From the NCBI GenBank assembly GCA_027475525.1, contig JAMWFC010000055.1, positions 2,257,042 to 2,321,041 of the forward strand: a stretch of DNA of 64,000 nt. The letters are read 5' to 3'. Positions 45,299 to 57,478 of this stretch are shown piece by piece (the stretch's first letter is position 1; every line of letters starts with the position of its first letter). The notes under the pieces are model-generated. The model did no database searches, had not been told where the DNA came from, and saw only the letters and a program-made list of their open reading frames with translations. The position numbers were made by a program, and so were the translations under genes. Source of the DNA: Macrolepiota albuminosa. Its lineage: Eukaryota > Basidiomycota > Agaricomycetes > Agaricales > Agaricaceae.

Positions 45299-46700
45299 AT
45301 CCCTAACACAGTGCCAATGTGCCCTGTAGAAAGTCTTTTCTCATCACCAAATATTTCTTGTCACCAGACTAGTCTGGTCTTGTGATGTTTGAAATGACAA
45401 TTGGACTTGGTGAAATTGTCATCACTGCAGCACATTAGTTTGTTGCAGTTATTTTTATACCAGAAACATTGAAGCCATATTCTCTTGTAAGTTCTGCTTG
45501 AATCATTTGGCCTTGCCTTTATAGTTATCATCTTCTGTATCTGTGCTATCTATAGTATCAACTACCAGGATTAATGTCAGGAATGACAGTATCCTTCTGT
45601 TTATGCTGCTTTATGCCATTCTACTTATTCATCTCAGAAGCTTTGAGAGATTGCAGAAGAAGACATGCATGACCCCAATGATTTATTAAAGATAAATCCT
45701 AGATGAGCTTCTTCAAATGTAGAAATAGCTTTTATTTCTAACTGTGCATTATTTGTGCAGCATCCTAGTATAGATCATCATTTGATCCAGATAAATGACT
45801 TTGCAGGCCTCACATACAACATTGCCTTGACTATTTCTGACTATAGAAGTTCATCAATATGGTCAGAAATGTGAATAAGTGTTCCCTTCTCTTTTTTGTA
45901 AAAAACTTGTTGATCTTTTTTTAATTTGTTTTGTATAAACCAAATGGATCCAAATTGCATTTCACCACAATTAAGTAGCAAAATTATATTTTTGATTTAC
46001 AAAGTGGCTTTCATGTTGTGACTCCAAGCTCCAGTAAAACCTTGGTATTGAGAGCATTACTGAATTTTTCTGATGTGATTGAGCCAACCTTTTGATTAGT
46101 AAGTGATGAATGAATCTGCATGAATTGATTCAATCACCAAAGTGTTTGTATTCTTATCAACAAGAATCTGATAGTGCTGAGCCAAATCTAAACACATTGT
46201 GCATAGTAGACCTAAGAATCTGTCTCTATATTTCATTGCTCTGCAATCTTTCAGCTTGCTTCAATTTCTTTGTTCTCTTTCAATCACAAAGTCACAAAAT
46301 TATATAGAACCATAAGTTGTTAATCCAGTCCAAGGTCATGTCTTCTTTTCAAATTCTTTTTGAGCTGATGTCATAAGTCAGTTCAAATCTCTGGCTTTGC
46401 TATCAACACTTCATGCAACTTTTTCTCCCATGAGAGCAGTAGAAAGACACAAACTCTTCATAGATCTGTATATTATCCTTCAACTCCTTCAAGAATGTTT
46501 ACTCCAATAAGATGGCAAGATGTTGTTGAATTCAAAGAGTGGGAGAGTTGTAGATTCTTGTCTGACACAGATATCAATAACTTCTGGTGCCATTTCTCCA
46601 GGCTGAGATTCTGATTTCTGATCATTCATCTTGAGAGATGTCAACATCTGAAATTTTCAGTCGTACATCAGACCACAGGTTGGGTGATCTCGCGATATAG

Positions 46701-47504
46701 GAAGAAAATTAAATCAAATGGGTCGATATAACGGGACGTTTGCACTCACATAAAGGATTTTGATACCAATAAACACTTGTCAAGTATTTGGCCAGTTTCG
46801 GTGCAAAGGTGCACACTAATGAAAGGCTAGCGAATCTGCACATTCATACCTGGTCACAGGGCTCATGGAGACAAACATTGATAACGAAACATAGACAAAA
46901 ACGATGCGAAATCTCAGAGAACAATCGTAAAGTGGTTGGCAAGAGGCAGGTCGAAGTAAGTCAAGCAGGCTGTAGCTGCGGATGGGGTTTTCAGTTCCAC
47001 GAGAACAGCAGCGTCAATAGCAAATGTAACCTGACAAGACATTAATCTTTAGACATTGACTTTGGACATATGCTGGGTCAACCTTGCCGGGAAATCCCAC
47101 AATGAATGGCAAGGACATAAACGGTGTGGGGTTTTTCGCTTTGGGAATAGTGTATTGAACAATGAGAGGGTAGTCCAGCCATCAGCCCTTCAGACTATGT
47201 CCGTAAACCCTTGAACACGAGAAAGCTGATTCTAATGGACAGGCCGGGAGCTCGTTCCGGTCAGAGCCTACGAGAGGACATATGCGTGAGCGTGACCTCC
47301 AATTTTTGACCTGTACGAAAGTGAATTTCTGTGCTCTCACATCGTTAGCAGAATCTAAGTTGAGATTTGTCTCTTCGTTGGAGTTTCCCGAGGTTACGTG
47401 GAAACAAGAAACAATATATGTTTCAACGAACTTGACCAGACCCAGAATGAAGTGACCACTTTTTAAAGCCTGAAGAACCTAGCGAACACAGAGAACGGAC
47501 ATGT
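46701..47504. other. Spacer upstream of the BTB gene
   Basis: Normal base composition, no supported gene, repeat or RNA. Confidence 0.4.
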
Positions 47505-47576
47505 TTGTATGAATTTGGTATCTGTCTTTTGAAACCGCGAGTTGACATCCCCCACCTCTCTAAAGAGTTTTATAAC

Positions 47577-48749
47577 ATGCTACCAGCTGACGACTTTAGC
47601 ACCAACCGTTTTTCAGCAACCGGGGGAAACACCAAACCTCTCGAACGCCCGTCCCTAAGCCGCCATGCCGATCTCTGTTTTAGTGACGGGAACCTTGCGG
47701 TACTCGCTGGTTCAAACTACTTTCTTGTTCATCGAGGCCTTCTATGTCGTCACTCGGCTCCTATTTCTCATCTGATAGAGACTCTGGAATCTCAACAAAC
47801 GCGGTCCATTGAAGGTCGCCTGATCCTGGAGCTGTCTGAGCCTTCGAACGACGTTTACTACTTTTTACTCGCGCTTTACGATGGAATGTGAGTGTTGTAG
47901 CATCATTGTGACGCACCAATTAGCATTGAAATCTGGTATAGCTCCACGTTGAAGTATGATGTTAGCGATTTTGGAGTAATGTCAGCAATCTTACAGCTAG
48001 CAACAAAATATGAGGTCAAGTATCTTCGCGTGGGAATTCTTGGCAGTCTATCACTTTCTTGGCCGAAACGTCTTGTTCAGTGGGAGGCGCGAGAAGCGAG
48101 AGCAACCAATGCGGCCGGAGTCTATGAGCCGCGCAAGTCAATCGCTCATCCCATGTGAGTATCACTTTCGAGTTCCAGGCATGTTCTCATCTATATAAGC
48201 CTGATGATCAATCTCGCCCGCACTGTCAATGCCTTAGAACTTTTGCCTGCTGCTTTTTATGATCTCTCGCGAAGTTCTCCAAGCGCTTGTGCTGCAGGAT
48301 ATACTTGTCCTTTGACGCTGACTACGCACCAGCTCTCTGACGTTGATCTTTTGAATCTCCTCCGAGGAAAAGAACATAGCTCCCGGTTCCTTTCTACTTT
48401 TATTGTCAAAGAACTAGAAGGAAGAGAGCCATCAATGTCTTGTATCTACCGGATGGAGCCTGAGGTTGCTCGTAGGCGTGTATGTCAAGCAGCATTTGAA
48501 GCCATTACCTTCGAGATTCTCCGAGATATCAATGGTACTATATGTCAAAGGAGTTCTGACCCTCTGTTTGCAATCTTGGATGCTGAACTGATGCAGACGC
48601 GGGAAGACCCTCTAGGGCGCCTCAACTCCGCCTTGCGTGCGTGTGAGTACTGTCGATCCGAGTTTGGCGCAGCTGTCGACGCTGCCCGCGAAGACTTTTG
48701 GCAGAGGTTGCCTACCTGGTTTGGTATAGACCCCGTGGCGTGGAGCTGA
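47577..48749 (+). CDS. BTB/POZ domain protein
   Basis: Three exons, joined through introns at about 47888-47941 and 48155-48199. The BTB core reads HADLCFSDGNLAVLAGSNYF, LVHRGLLCRHSAPISHLIET, LELSEPSNDVYYFLLALYDG and, after splicing, FGVMSAILQLATKYEVKYLR, a typical BTB order of strand, helix and the PxDVxxFL-like turn. The C-terminal exon is helical (TVNALELLPAAFYDLSRSSP) and contains spaced Cys. The start at 47577 (MLPADDFSTNRFS) is favoured; an in-frame ATG also exists at 47505. BTB proteins of this mushroom-expanded type dimerise and may serve as Cullin-3 adaptors or regulators; no partner domain is visible, so the role is open. Confidence 0.82.
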
Positions 48750-49503
48750 AGGACGCGAATCGGTAGTATGTACTTGTTTTGTTCACCTTGTCTCACGCAT
48801 TGGTGCGGTTTTATGGTTCTGAACTTCTCGTACTCTGGCATGTCATATGTCGCACAGCTTTGTCAATATAGAACTCGAGCCAATTTGTTTTAACTAGGTC
48901 ACCGGTTACACTCCAAGACGTTTACGAGGTGTCACTGAGAGTGATGTTGTTATCGTTCCTGAGGTTAGTGATGGTGATCATTTGACCATGATTTGCCTTT
49001 GCACTTATCCTTAAGTACCCTTCAACTCAAGTCGTGTTGACACGTCAAAATCACTTAAATTTGGCAGTTCGTTTCGTTCGGCAGTTCGTTTCCTGGGCCG
49101 GACTGTATTCTACCCGAGGTCGGACAACATATTTCCTCGATAGCCGGTCCCGGGTCTCGTTGTCCATTATTTCGGTGGACTAAATTGCTGACAATATGAT
49201 TGTATACGGTGTTACAGCCCCAGCCCGAAGGATTTGATGTACATCATTTCTCATAGTCTCACTATCTTAGTTGACATCGATTGCCGCATTGCTTCCCTCA
49301 AGGTGTAACGGTATTGAAATAGTACGGCCTTCGTTACCCAGGTGCCGCGCCGTTCCCCCGTCTCCTCACGGCTTGTTTGGAAGCGGCACGTGCACCGGAG
49401 AGACAGCTATCAATCTAGTGCGTTTACAACTCTTCGTATGCGCCAGCAGTTGCCAACCTTTGTACAGGAACTCCTTTTCCTCATCCCGCACTACTGAGTC
49501 GAG
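48750..49503. other. Spacer between BTB and C2H2 genes
   Basis: Contains the 3' end of the BTB gene and the promoter of the C2H2 gene. No supported feature beyond this. Confidence 0.4.
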
Positions 49504-50500
49504 ATGTATAACAACAACTCATGGCCCACCAACGGACAGGGATCATCCCGTAAGTTAGGATTGTCGCTCACTGGCCCATCGCTTATGCTTTCCCAGCCTA
49601 TATGTATAGTCCTGATGATCAGCGCATTGCAGACTACAGAAGGGACGCGTATCCAGATATTCCGCAATCCCAGCCAATTATTCCTTATGCTTTCAATGCT
49701 ACGGTTCGTTAAGGAACTTATCTTCAAAACACCGCTCATAGTCCAGCAGCCAACAATGCCAATACAACAATCTCAGGTCCCTGGGAATCAAACCTATCCC
49801 GCTTCCGACCCACACCTTACTGTGAAGCAAACTAATCAGACGTTGTCAGCCTTGGCATCTGCTCGGCGCCTCGCCCCAGAATACATGATGGTCAGTTCAC
49901 TGCCTGCTAAATTTGGCAAAAATTCACCGACAATCATGATTGTGGGTACTTTTGACTGACGCAGACACATGGTACCACTCCTTTGAACCCAGCCCGTGCT
50001 AATGCTCATCAGGGCTCGTACTACAATGAACCCCAGCATGGGCAGTATTACGAGGATTACGGGGGGTCACCTGAGCCTTCGTACAGTTTGCGTCATGCTC
50101 AAACACCCATCGTTCCACCGCCTCGGCCTGCCATGACACATGTGCACGCAAAAACAGCGGAAGGTCACGCGTGTGAATACTGCGGGAAGGCATTTGGCAG
50201 GCCAAGCGCACTCAAGGTGGGCCCCGCGTTATGTTCAGGCAGCAATAGTTTGATTATTTTCCGCAAGATTCATCTCGCCATCCACACCGGAGAAAGAGGC
50301 GCGTGCTTCAATTTTTGGCTTTGGTGAAAGCCTGATGGACACTCTTAGCCTATACGTGTCCAGAAGCAGGTTGTCACCGCAAATTCAGTGTCAGGAGCAA
50401 TATGAGCAGGCACATTCGCAACGTCCACCAGATATGGCCGGAGGGCAACCAAGGCGATATAGACTCGGGGGATTCGGGGGACGATAAGAATTCTAGGTGA
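49504..50500 (+). CDS. C2H2 zinc-finger transcription factor
   Basis: The start at 49504 (MYNNNSWPTNGQGSS) leads through several short introns. Spliced reading gives YMYSPDDQRIADYRRDAYPD, a Gln/Pro-rich part (QQPTMPIQQSQVPGNQTYP) and a Tyr-rich part (YYNEPQHGQYYEDYGGSPEP). Two fingers follow, each cut by an intron: CEYCGKAFGRPSALK joined to IHLAIHTGER (Cys-x2-Cys-x12-His-x3-His), then CPEAGCHRKFSVRSNMSRHI with RNVH (Cys-x4-Cys-x12-His-x4-His). The linker has the classic TGER form. The stop TGA at 50498-50500 follows an Asp/Gly/Ser-rich tail. The protein should bind DNA in the nucleus; target genes are unknown. Confidence 0.82.
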
Positions 50501-50708
50501 AATATGTAAACTCAAGATAAAAACTGTTTATCAGGTAGACCCTTTTGGATATATCTCGAGGTTCCTTCTGAATCAATAACCCTAAACAACTCCTTTCTAT
50601 ATGCGGCCGCTAGCGAACTGTTAGGTACGAAGTCTTTCCACAGCAACGAGCAAAGTCCGTAAATGCAATTCTAGTCTTTCAAGGGGTTATTGCTATAAGG
50701 TTATTGCT

Positions 50709-52957
50709 ATGGATATAGAAGGTGTGGGCAGTGACAGACGCCAACTTCACCATTACGAATATTCGTCCGGCCGCCTGGGCTCATCTGTCAGGCGAGTGTG
50801 CTCAGGGTTGATAGAAATCGCACTGCTATACTAAAAGCGGTCTTCAGATCACACGAAGCAGTTAGAGGCATCGAAAACATGGCTCTCTCCTTCCTTTCGC
50901 AACTCTCTACCTTTGGGAGTACCTCCCACGCTCACGTCGGCTCCGGTACGAAAGACCATTCTGACGACTTCTCTGATATCTCTACGGCGCGCCATCGTGC
51001 AAAAGCCAGGATCGAGCTGCAACTGGTTGATCGCTCAAAACGAGACGCTTTTGGGTAGGCTCTGTCATCTTCTGCCCAAACTAACGTACGTATAGTACCT
51101 CAAGGTCCGATTCTCTTAGATGTTTCAAATACCCGAGAAAATGCGTACACGGTGGGTTTCGACCAATGGGTGTGTATGAATTGAAATATATGGACCCGAT
51201 ACCGAATAATATGTGGCGCCAACAGCACAAATGCTGCGGGTGCTTGATTTAGCGCATGAGGCTATATTAGATGACACGCCAGCCACGAAACGGTCAGTGA
51301 TTCTACCTATTGAGGAAGTCCTTGAGCGTGTCACTCAGTCCATGCAGAGACATCTACTACAAAGACGTTTCGCTATTTAAAACTCAAAGAACTGTCGACT
51401 CGGTTAGTTCCGTTCTTCGTGTCGATAGTTTTGTTATGTCCTAAAATATCTTCAGTTGGTTGATGATATCGCTGCCACTCTTGCGCTGCAACGATCAGAT
51501 CTGAATATTGTCAGACACGATACTTGCAACTGTTTTATCATTGTTGATTGTTTCCAAGCGTGCAGCCTCAAAGGGCCTTGTCACTGGTGCAGGCCTTGTT
51601 GTGTCCCTTCATTCGGGCGATATACTAAGGTCTAACGACACAGAGGTGACTTTGGCTTGTCTCCTCGATGTCCTACGTGATCGATGTCCGACATCTAGGG
51701 AACATTGATTCCCGTTGGAGAAGAAATCAAGGCGCTTGTAGTTGACCCCTCGATTTCTTGGGTATTGATCATTGAGAAAGAGGTGGCTGAACCTGCATTC
51801 TCGTTAAGCTTCTCTGCGACGGTGACTCTAATCACAGGCAGTTTTTCAAACTTTATGTCGACTGAAGCTCACGGACCATCCATTTCTAACTCGAGGTTTA
51901 ATGATAACGGTATCTTGAACCCTCTCGTAGGATAGTGGTTCTCATACGCAGTACAGGGGAAAGGCTATCCTGATATCGCTACTCGATGCTTCGTGAAGAC
52001 GCTTGGAGATCTTCTTCCCGCCCGGTAACTCAGAAATACTTGTTCCATGACATATGATCTAAGATGCTCAGAATTCCTATCCTCGCGTTGGTTGATGGTG
52101 ATCCATATGGGATTGATATACTTTCTGTTTATAAGTTTGGTAGTCGAGGCCTTCAACACGAAAAGTCGAAGTTGGCCACTGATAGGATCATTTGGCTTGG
52201 CCTCCGGTCTTCTGAATTGGCATCGTGAACATTTTTTTCAAGTCGAAGTTGGCCACTGATAGGATCATTTGGCTTGGCCTCCGGTCTTCTGAATTGGCAT
52301 CGTGAACATTTTTTTCTCGAAAATTTGTGATTTAATCGGAACTAATGATGGTGGCCATCAGCTTTGACGTTGACCGCAGTAAGTTATTGCCAATCACCAA
52401 GCATGATGAAACAAAGGTCTGTCCCACGATAGAGTATCTGGTCAATTCCTGCTATGTTCTGATACGAGTTGTACAGGCTCTGTCTCTGCTTCAAAGGCCC
52501 CCGGATGCCATGCCAGCGATTTGGAGGTTTTGTGATTCTAATCCATATAACTGATTACTTTGGTGAATGCTCTACCGTGTCTAGGAAAGAGCTCGTACAT
52601 ATGCTGCACTGCCGGCGGAAAGCAGAGATCGAGATTCTTTCGACGTCGAATTTAACTCAACTACTGCAGACAACTGACCAGCGCCAACTCAGTTCGACCG
52701 AGCCTATGACAGTGGTTCACTGTCTCGACGACCCTCTTGATGCCCATTATACCACTGTCACGCATTCCGATACAGTTTCTTCTGCCCTCCACCCTGCGGT
52801 TATCCATTCGAGTCTACTGTCCAATTCATCATCAAACCCTACCAAGTCTTTGGCTTTGGAATCCTCGCCATTGGAACCCTCTCACGCGCCGTTAATGCAA
52901 TATCTGGTGTTCAAGATATCCGAAGCCGTCAGAACATCCATTGAGCATTCTACCTAG
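50709..52957 (+). CDS. SPO11: Spo11 meiotic recombination endonuclease
   Basis: Spo11 is the topoisomerase VI A-like protein that makes meiotic double-strand breaks. Spliced segments include RGIENMALSFLSQLSTFG, RCFKYPRKCVHGGFRPM, AQMLRVLDLAHEAILDDTPA, then TKRDIYYKDVSLFKTQRTVD with the catalytic Tyr, LVDDIAATLALQRSDLNI, SKGLVTGAGLVVSLHSGDIL, GEEIKALVVDPSISWVLIIE, GKGYPDIATRCFVKTLGDLL, and ALVDGDPYGIDILSVYKFGS with the metal-binding DGDPYG (Toprim). A conserved LLPITKHDETK follows. About ten introns, all short. The start at 50709 uses a GC-AG first intron (50792-50847); the C-terminal tail after LTQLLQ is Ser-rich and less certain. The 77-bp duplication at 52163 lies across an exon end and its intron. 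Confidence 0.9.
52163..52316. repeat. 77-bp tandem duplication in SPO11
   Basis: AAGTCGAAGTTGGCCACTGA recurs at 52163 and 52240, offset 77, copies identical. Confidence 0.95.
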
Positions 52958-53155
52958 ATAATTATCTGGATTTGACTGCTTCTCGGTTAACAGAGTTCCG
53001 CTTCGCATTCTCCCAACTTCATTCTCTTCGCGCGTTTGAATCTGATTACTATGACCAGAGGAACATTCAAATAGATAAAGTAATGTGCTTTGACCGAATT
53101 GTAGAGTTTTGTAGTTCAAAAGTCCATGTAATTTGGTCAATTATCATTTCAGTTG

Positions 53156-54330
53156 TTAGTCTGAATAGACCGGCGGTGGTTCCCTCGGTTCTGAATCTCC
53201 GCGTCCACTGGGCTGGTTACGCTTCTCGTTGTCTCTTTCCAAGTCTTTCTGGAAAGCGACCAAGCCAGCATGCATCGAGGAAACAACCGGTTGAGATGAT
53301 GGTCGGTGATTTGTCGTAGATAATCCAGAAGCCATGTTTAATTGGAGAGGCTCATAGCCTGGTTCATGTGGTGAAGGAAGATTTTCACCAAACGGGCCGG
53401 AACGCGCGATATTGCTGTAAGTGCCGGAAGCGATAACGGAAGCGGGACCATTCGCGATGTTAGAGCTTCTGGAAGGCTGCCCCGAATGAAAGTTTCTTTG
53501 AAGGTTTGCAGCCAAGACACCATCCGCACCCGAGTAAATGATCCCTGGGTTAGGGGTGAGCCCTGCCATTTCTGACCTTCCTGTGCCGATATTATTTAAC
53601 ACAGCAGGTTGGGCATTGGTAGGAGTGGACGCGGGCAGCAAGATTGTTCCCTTGGGCCGCATTCTATTCTCGCGGTTCTTTTCACGCCGCTTCAAAAACA
53701 TCATCGCTATAAGACCGGCTAAGACCACTGAAGATTCACAAGAATCAAGCTAGATGTAGATGAAAAAAAAATGTAGATAAAACTCACATAATCCTATAAC
53801 GAGGCCGATAATCCCTCCAGTGCTGAGTCCGTGCTTGGCTGCGCTGGAGGTATTTGTGCTCGTTGCAGCTACACTAGCAGAGCTTGCAGAACTTGCGCGG
53901 CCATGGGAATCTGTAGCCGTACTTGGATGCGCAGTCGGCGCAGTAGAGTGATGATCTCTCATTGTACTGGAGGAATCTGCACTGGCGCCTTTATTGGACC
54001 TGTACAACGAGTCAAAAAAAGTATGTAAAAACAAATTCAGCTACTCACAAAGTCGACGTAGCCCTCGAACCTCTCGTGGATGTCGTACAAACATTGTTAT
54101 GGCAAACAATACAGACACCATTAGTACAACTCTCACTTTCCGAATCTGAATCCGAATCAGAGTCAGAATCAGAATCGCCGCCATGCTGACGAGGAACGCT
54201 ATGCAGAGAGCGAGTTTCAGAAGATGTTAGCACGAGGCTTGTGAACGAGACACTCGCAGAAATGTTGCCATTGCATAGTTTAAGTTGCGGCCGACTCCGA
54301 AGGACAAACCCAAGAGCCAGATACCTCGCC
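53156..54330 (-). CDS. Ser/Thr-rich single-pass membrane protein with PPVY tail
   Basis: Reading leftward: a Ser/Asp run (GGDSDSDSDSDSDSESES) with a small Cys motif (CTNGVCIVCHNNVC), a Ser/Thr/Ala-rich stalk likely to be O-glycosylated (SSASSASVAATSTNTSSAA), a transmembrane helix split by an intron (STGGIIGLVIGL then VVLAGLIAMMF), the basic stop-transfer KRREKNRENR, and a long cytoplasmic tail ending EPREPPPVYSD. The domain order resembles the protein at 34814-36444, and both tails end with a PPxY motif. I could not fix the N-terminus: the frame upstream of LVLTSSETRSLHSVP has no ATG before a stop, so more exons exist. The stop lies at 53156. Function unknown; a wall-stress-sensor-like layout is suggestive only. 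Confidence 0.6.
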
Positions 54331-55340
54331 TGGAAGAAGACATAGTGGAGGGAAACAAGATGCTGCGCGGTATCAATGAGACGAACTACGAATTGACTTC
54401 ACAAGATGTGATAGCCCCAATCGTTCCGAAGCGCCCACGCTTTTTGGAGTGAGAACTGTCATAACCTTGATTCGGAAGGCAGCTGTGTCCAAAGAAATGC
54501 CAAGAGCTTGACGTAAAGCGTGGGTTGCCAAATACGAAGCGCGTGCCTGTGGCTATATCTATAGATCACGTTTAACCCTTTTTGACATCGCTGCAATAGC
54601 TCGCGCGGAGAAACACAAATGTAGACAATACCGATGAGAATTCCAGCAGTGTTAGGACGATACAACGCCGCAGGGCTGCTAATTAGTTAATAGACTCTGA
54701 TGAACACAAGTAGAATTTAAGCAAGTTGGAAGTCACAAATTTTGATGGAACTTTGCTAATTAGTTAATAGACTCTGATGAACACAAGTAGAATTTAAGCA
54801 AGTTGGAAGTCACAAATTTTGATGGAACTTTAATTCTCAGGTTTTGTGGTCACGCACCATGCACGTGATTGTCGAAGACATGTCACATGATGTGATCGCA
54901 TGTTGTGCACTCTACTCTGAAAAGTAACAGATTCTCTATTTCATTCAGCGGACTACGCATACGACTAATTTACAATTCATTGAAATCCTAGTAGCAGAAA
55001 AACAACCGAGTCAAGCAGAAAAACAACGACTCGAGCAGAGAAGTCGCGGCATCAAATGATGACGGACGATATACATGTACGTATTGAAAGTATGTATGAA
55101 CGTGGAGGTGGTAGCTTGTACGATCCGAGCTAAGAATGGATCTGGGAAATTGAATGGGTTGAATGAATAGTATAGCATGAATGCTAATGGTGGACGGGAG
55201 GACTTCGGCGTGGATGCATGACGTTGAAATAGATAAGCATAAGAGTCATGTGCATGAGAAAAACACAGGAAGAAATGAAACAATGCGAGTGACGGACGGA
55301 TGAAACAATAGAGAAAAAAGACAGTGCATCAGGAAATAAA
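54331..55340. other. Spacer with a 77-bp duplication
   Basis: Between two minus-strand genes. Apart from the duplication at 54678-54831 I see no supported feature; N-terminal exons of the neighbouring membrane protein may lie at its left edge. Confidence 0.4.
54678..54831. repeat. 77-bp tandem duplication in spacer
   Basis: GCTAATTAGTTAATAGACTC recurs at 54678 and 54755, offset 77, copies identical. Confidence 0.95.
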
Positions 55341-57478
55341 TCAATCTTCCTGAGCACCTTCAAACCCGTTGGCGATGGCGACAGCTCTCTCTTTTTCGCG
55401 TTCAATAGCCTTGAGATCCCGTAAGAGCCGCCCGTTCTCCCTCTCCCATATAGCTTTGACCTCTTCCTCCATAATATCAAGCTCAGCAGCCATGATACCA
55501 AGACCTCTCAAAACCTCGTCGGACCTAACGCCGTTGGCAAGTTTCACGTCCCCTCTGCCCTTGTTGGCGCCACCAAATCCAGATCCACCGACGAAAGAGG
55601 TAGAACGTCCGAAAGTGCGCTTGGCCCCTGTGCCCGTGGTGGTACTGGCAGTAGCACCGAACGTGACAAGGCCGACACCCTCCAGGATACCGAGCAAGTC
55701 ATTGAACTCACTCCGCGACACAGGTTCAAAGACTCCACTGTCACTCCTTTCGAGCACAGTGCTGTAGTAGGTGTACAACTGGGTGGGGTCGACGCCGATA
55801 CCATTCACGTTGGTTTTCGGGTCAAGGTGAAAACCCGAGCGTTTCGTGGGTGAGGTAGGTGTCTTCCTTGGCGTCGAGGTTATAGAAGTAGTGGTGATTG
55901 GAAGATTGGAGTCTAGGCGCTTGGATGCAAGCAGGATGCTGAGGAGTACAAGACGAGCCTGCAGGCCAAGTCCGTTGATCTTAGCTACGATTTCACTGCT
56001 TGTCGTTGCAGGCGCAATGGTGGTAGCCATGACAGCACTCTGGGCCTTTATGGTAGGTGCCGAAGTGGACGATGGCGAGTAAGCCTTAAGCGCCGCTAGA
56101 ATGTGCGCGGGTGTCACAGAAGGGACCTGTGTGTTGAGAGGGTTATCATCCTTAGTCGGAGAGGACGGCGCAGTTGCGGTAACTGCCAAATCAATGGCAC
56201 CCCTCAAGACCTCAAAGACACTCCTCACATCACCTGTCATAGCCGCAATCTTCTTCGTAAGGAGCATCAAGGTAGGAGGCGGCAAAAACTTTTTCGCCGC
56301 TACGGCAGATTTTCCTTCATCATCAACATCAACATAAAGAGGTTGTAGCCGAGACTGAAGAATTTGCTGCAGTTGATTGGGTGTGTACGGAGCAAAGTGT
56401 AGCGTGCGGACATTACTGGCAGCTGTGACTGAGGATGTAGATGCAGAGGAAGAGGTGAGGGTATGTGTGTTGGCGATGCCGATGAGTCGGACAGTAGATG
56501 GGGTGGAATCAGGCAATGAGAAGAGAGAAGTGAGTGATTGTGTCGTGGGCGTAATGTGATCGAGTTCATCAAGAATTATGATGCTGAAGGCAAACCAATT
56601 AATTTTGCTGGAATTCCAAGGAATAGAGACTGACCATTTAGAATGATGACGTGATAAAAGATTCTCGACAGCATCTCTTCCCTTCGACTTCTTAGATCGC
56701 CCAGCCGACTTCGTTTTTCGTCTAACCTCAAGGTCTTCTATCAGCCTTTCCCAGAGAGACTCGATGCTCTTCAAAGCCATACAATTGACGAACACAACCT
56801 TGACATCTGTCGCAATGTCCTGAAGGACAGAGTTTACGAGAGCAGTCTTACCGGTCCCGGGGGAACCCGAAATGTAGAGGCTTGTGGATGGCGAAGCATC
56901 AGACGCCATGTCAGGGTCGCAGAGGAATGATTTGAGGAAATTGAGAATGTTTGCACGTTCAGAATCACGGCCCGCAATTTGAGCATTGGTACTGTTGCAT
57001 GTAGAGCGCAGAAGAGCACGAGCACGAGTATGGAGAGGCAGAAGAGCAGATGGAGGAGTTGGAGGAGGGGTGATAGCCAGCTTCCCAATTTGACTAACAG
57101 GGGTGGCAGGCGATATGATCACTGATGTAGAGAGTTCGGTATCTGTGGTATCTTCATGAGATTGCGTAAGAGAGTACATATATTCAAACACCTACCTGGC
57201 CTTGACCGAACGGGTGTGACGGGTTCTGTGGTCATACGTCTGCGCGACCTTGTGATCCGCGGCGTCGAGACCTCTATATGCAAATGTTCAAGGTCTGGAG
57301 GCACATTTTCCTTGTTAGCGTCACCGTCCACAGGATTCGACACCGTGCGGATGCGCTTCGGATTGGGAGTTGATTTGGGCGTCTGCAGCTGCTGCTCGCA
57401 GACAGCGGGCAGAGATGGCTCCTGCGGATGAGACCGCTTTCCTAGAACGGAGCTGCGCGTCACACGAGTCGTCTGCAT
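55341..57478 (-). CDS. CDC6: Cdc6 replication-licensing ATPase
   Basis: Start chosen at 57478 (MQTTRVTRSSVLGKRSHPQE), preferred to an upstream in-frame ATG because this basic N-terminus is typical. Exon 1 holds a KEN box (ANKENVPPDLE) and proline-directed sites (TPKSTP). After an intron near 57143-57195 the AAA+ domain starts at AGRDSERANILNFLKSFL. Walker A is SGSPGTGKTALVNSVL. Walker B is IIILDELDHI. Sensor-1-type RLIGIANTHTL and KIAAMTGDVRSVFEVLRGAI follow, then a winged-helix C-terminus (LYTYYSTVLERSDSGVFEPV). A second intron (56584-56634) lies right before Walker B and is 51 nt with no stop. Cdc6 loads the MCM helicase onto origins with ORC in G1; the KEN box suggests removal by APC/C. 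Confidence 0.9.

Larger units (their letters stand above)
42701..46700. other. CpG-poor, AT-rich repeat relic block
   Basis: CG dinucleotides are strikingly rare and no host gene is recognisable. Two defined elements lie inside (43763-44456 and 45104-45298). A string of the type CAGTCTTTTATA-ATGACT occurs near 43,740 and 44,680, flanking the first. The boundary with gene-like DNA near 46.68 kb is sharp, starting at CTCGCGATATAG. Confidence 0.6.

Noticed and set aside
54120..54180. TCTGAATC-type hexamer run as a possible regulatory repeat
   Set aside because: It is the coding sequence for a Ser-Asp run in the membrane protein at 53156-54330.
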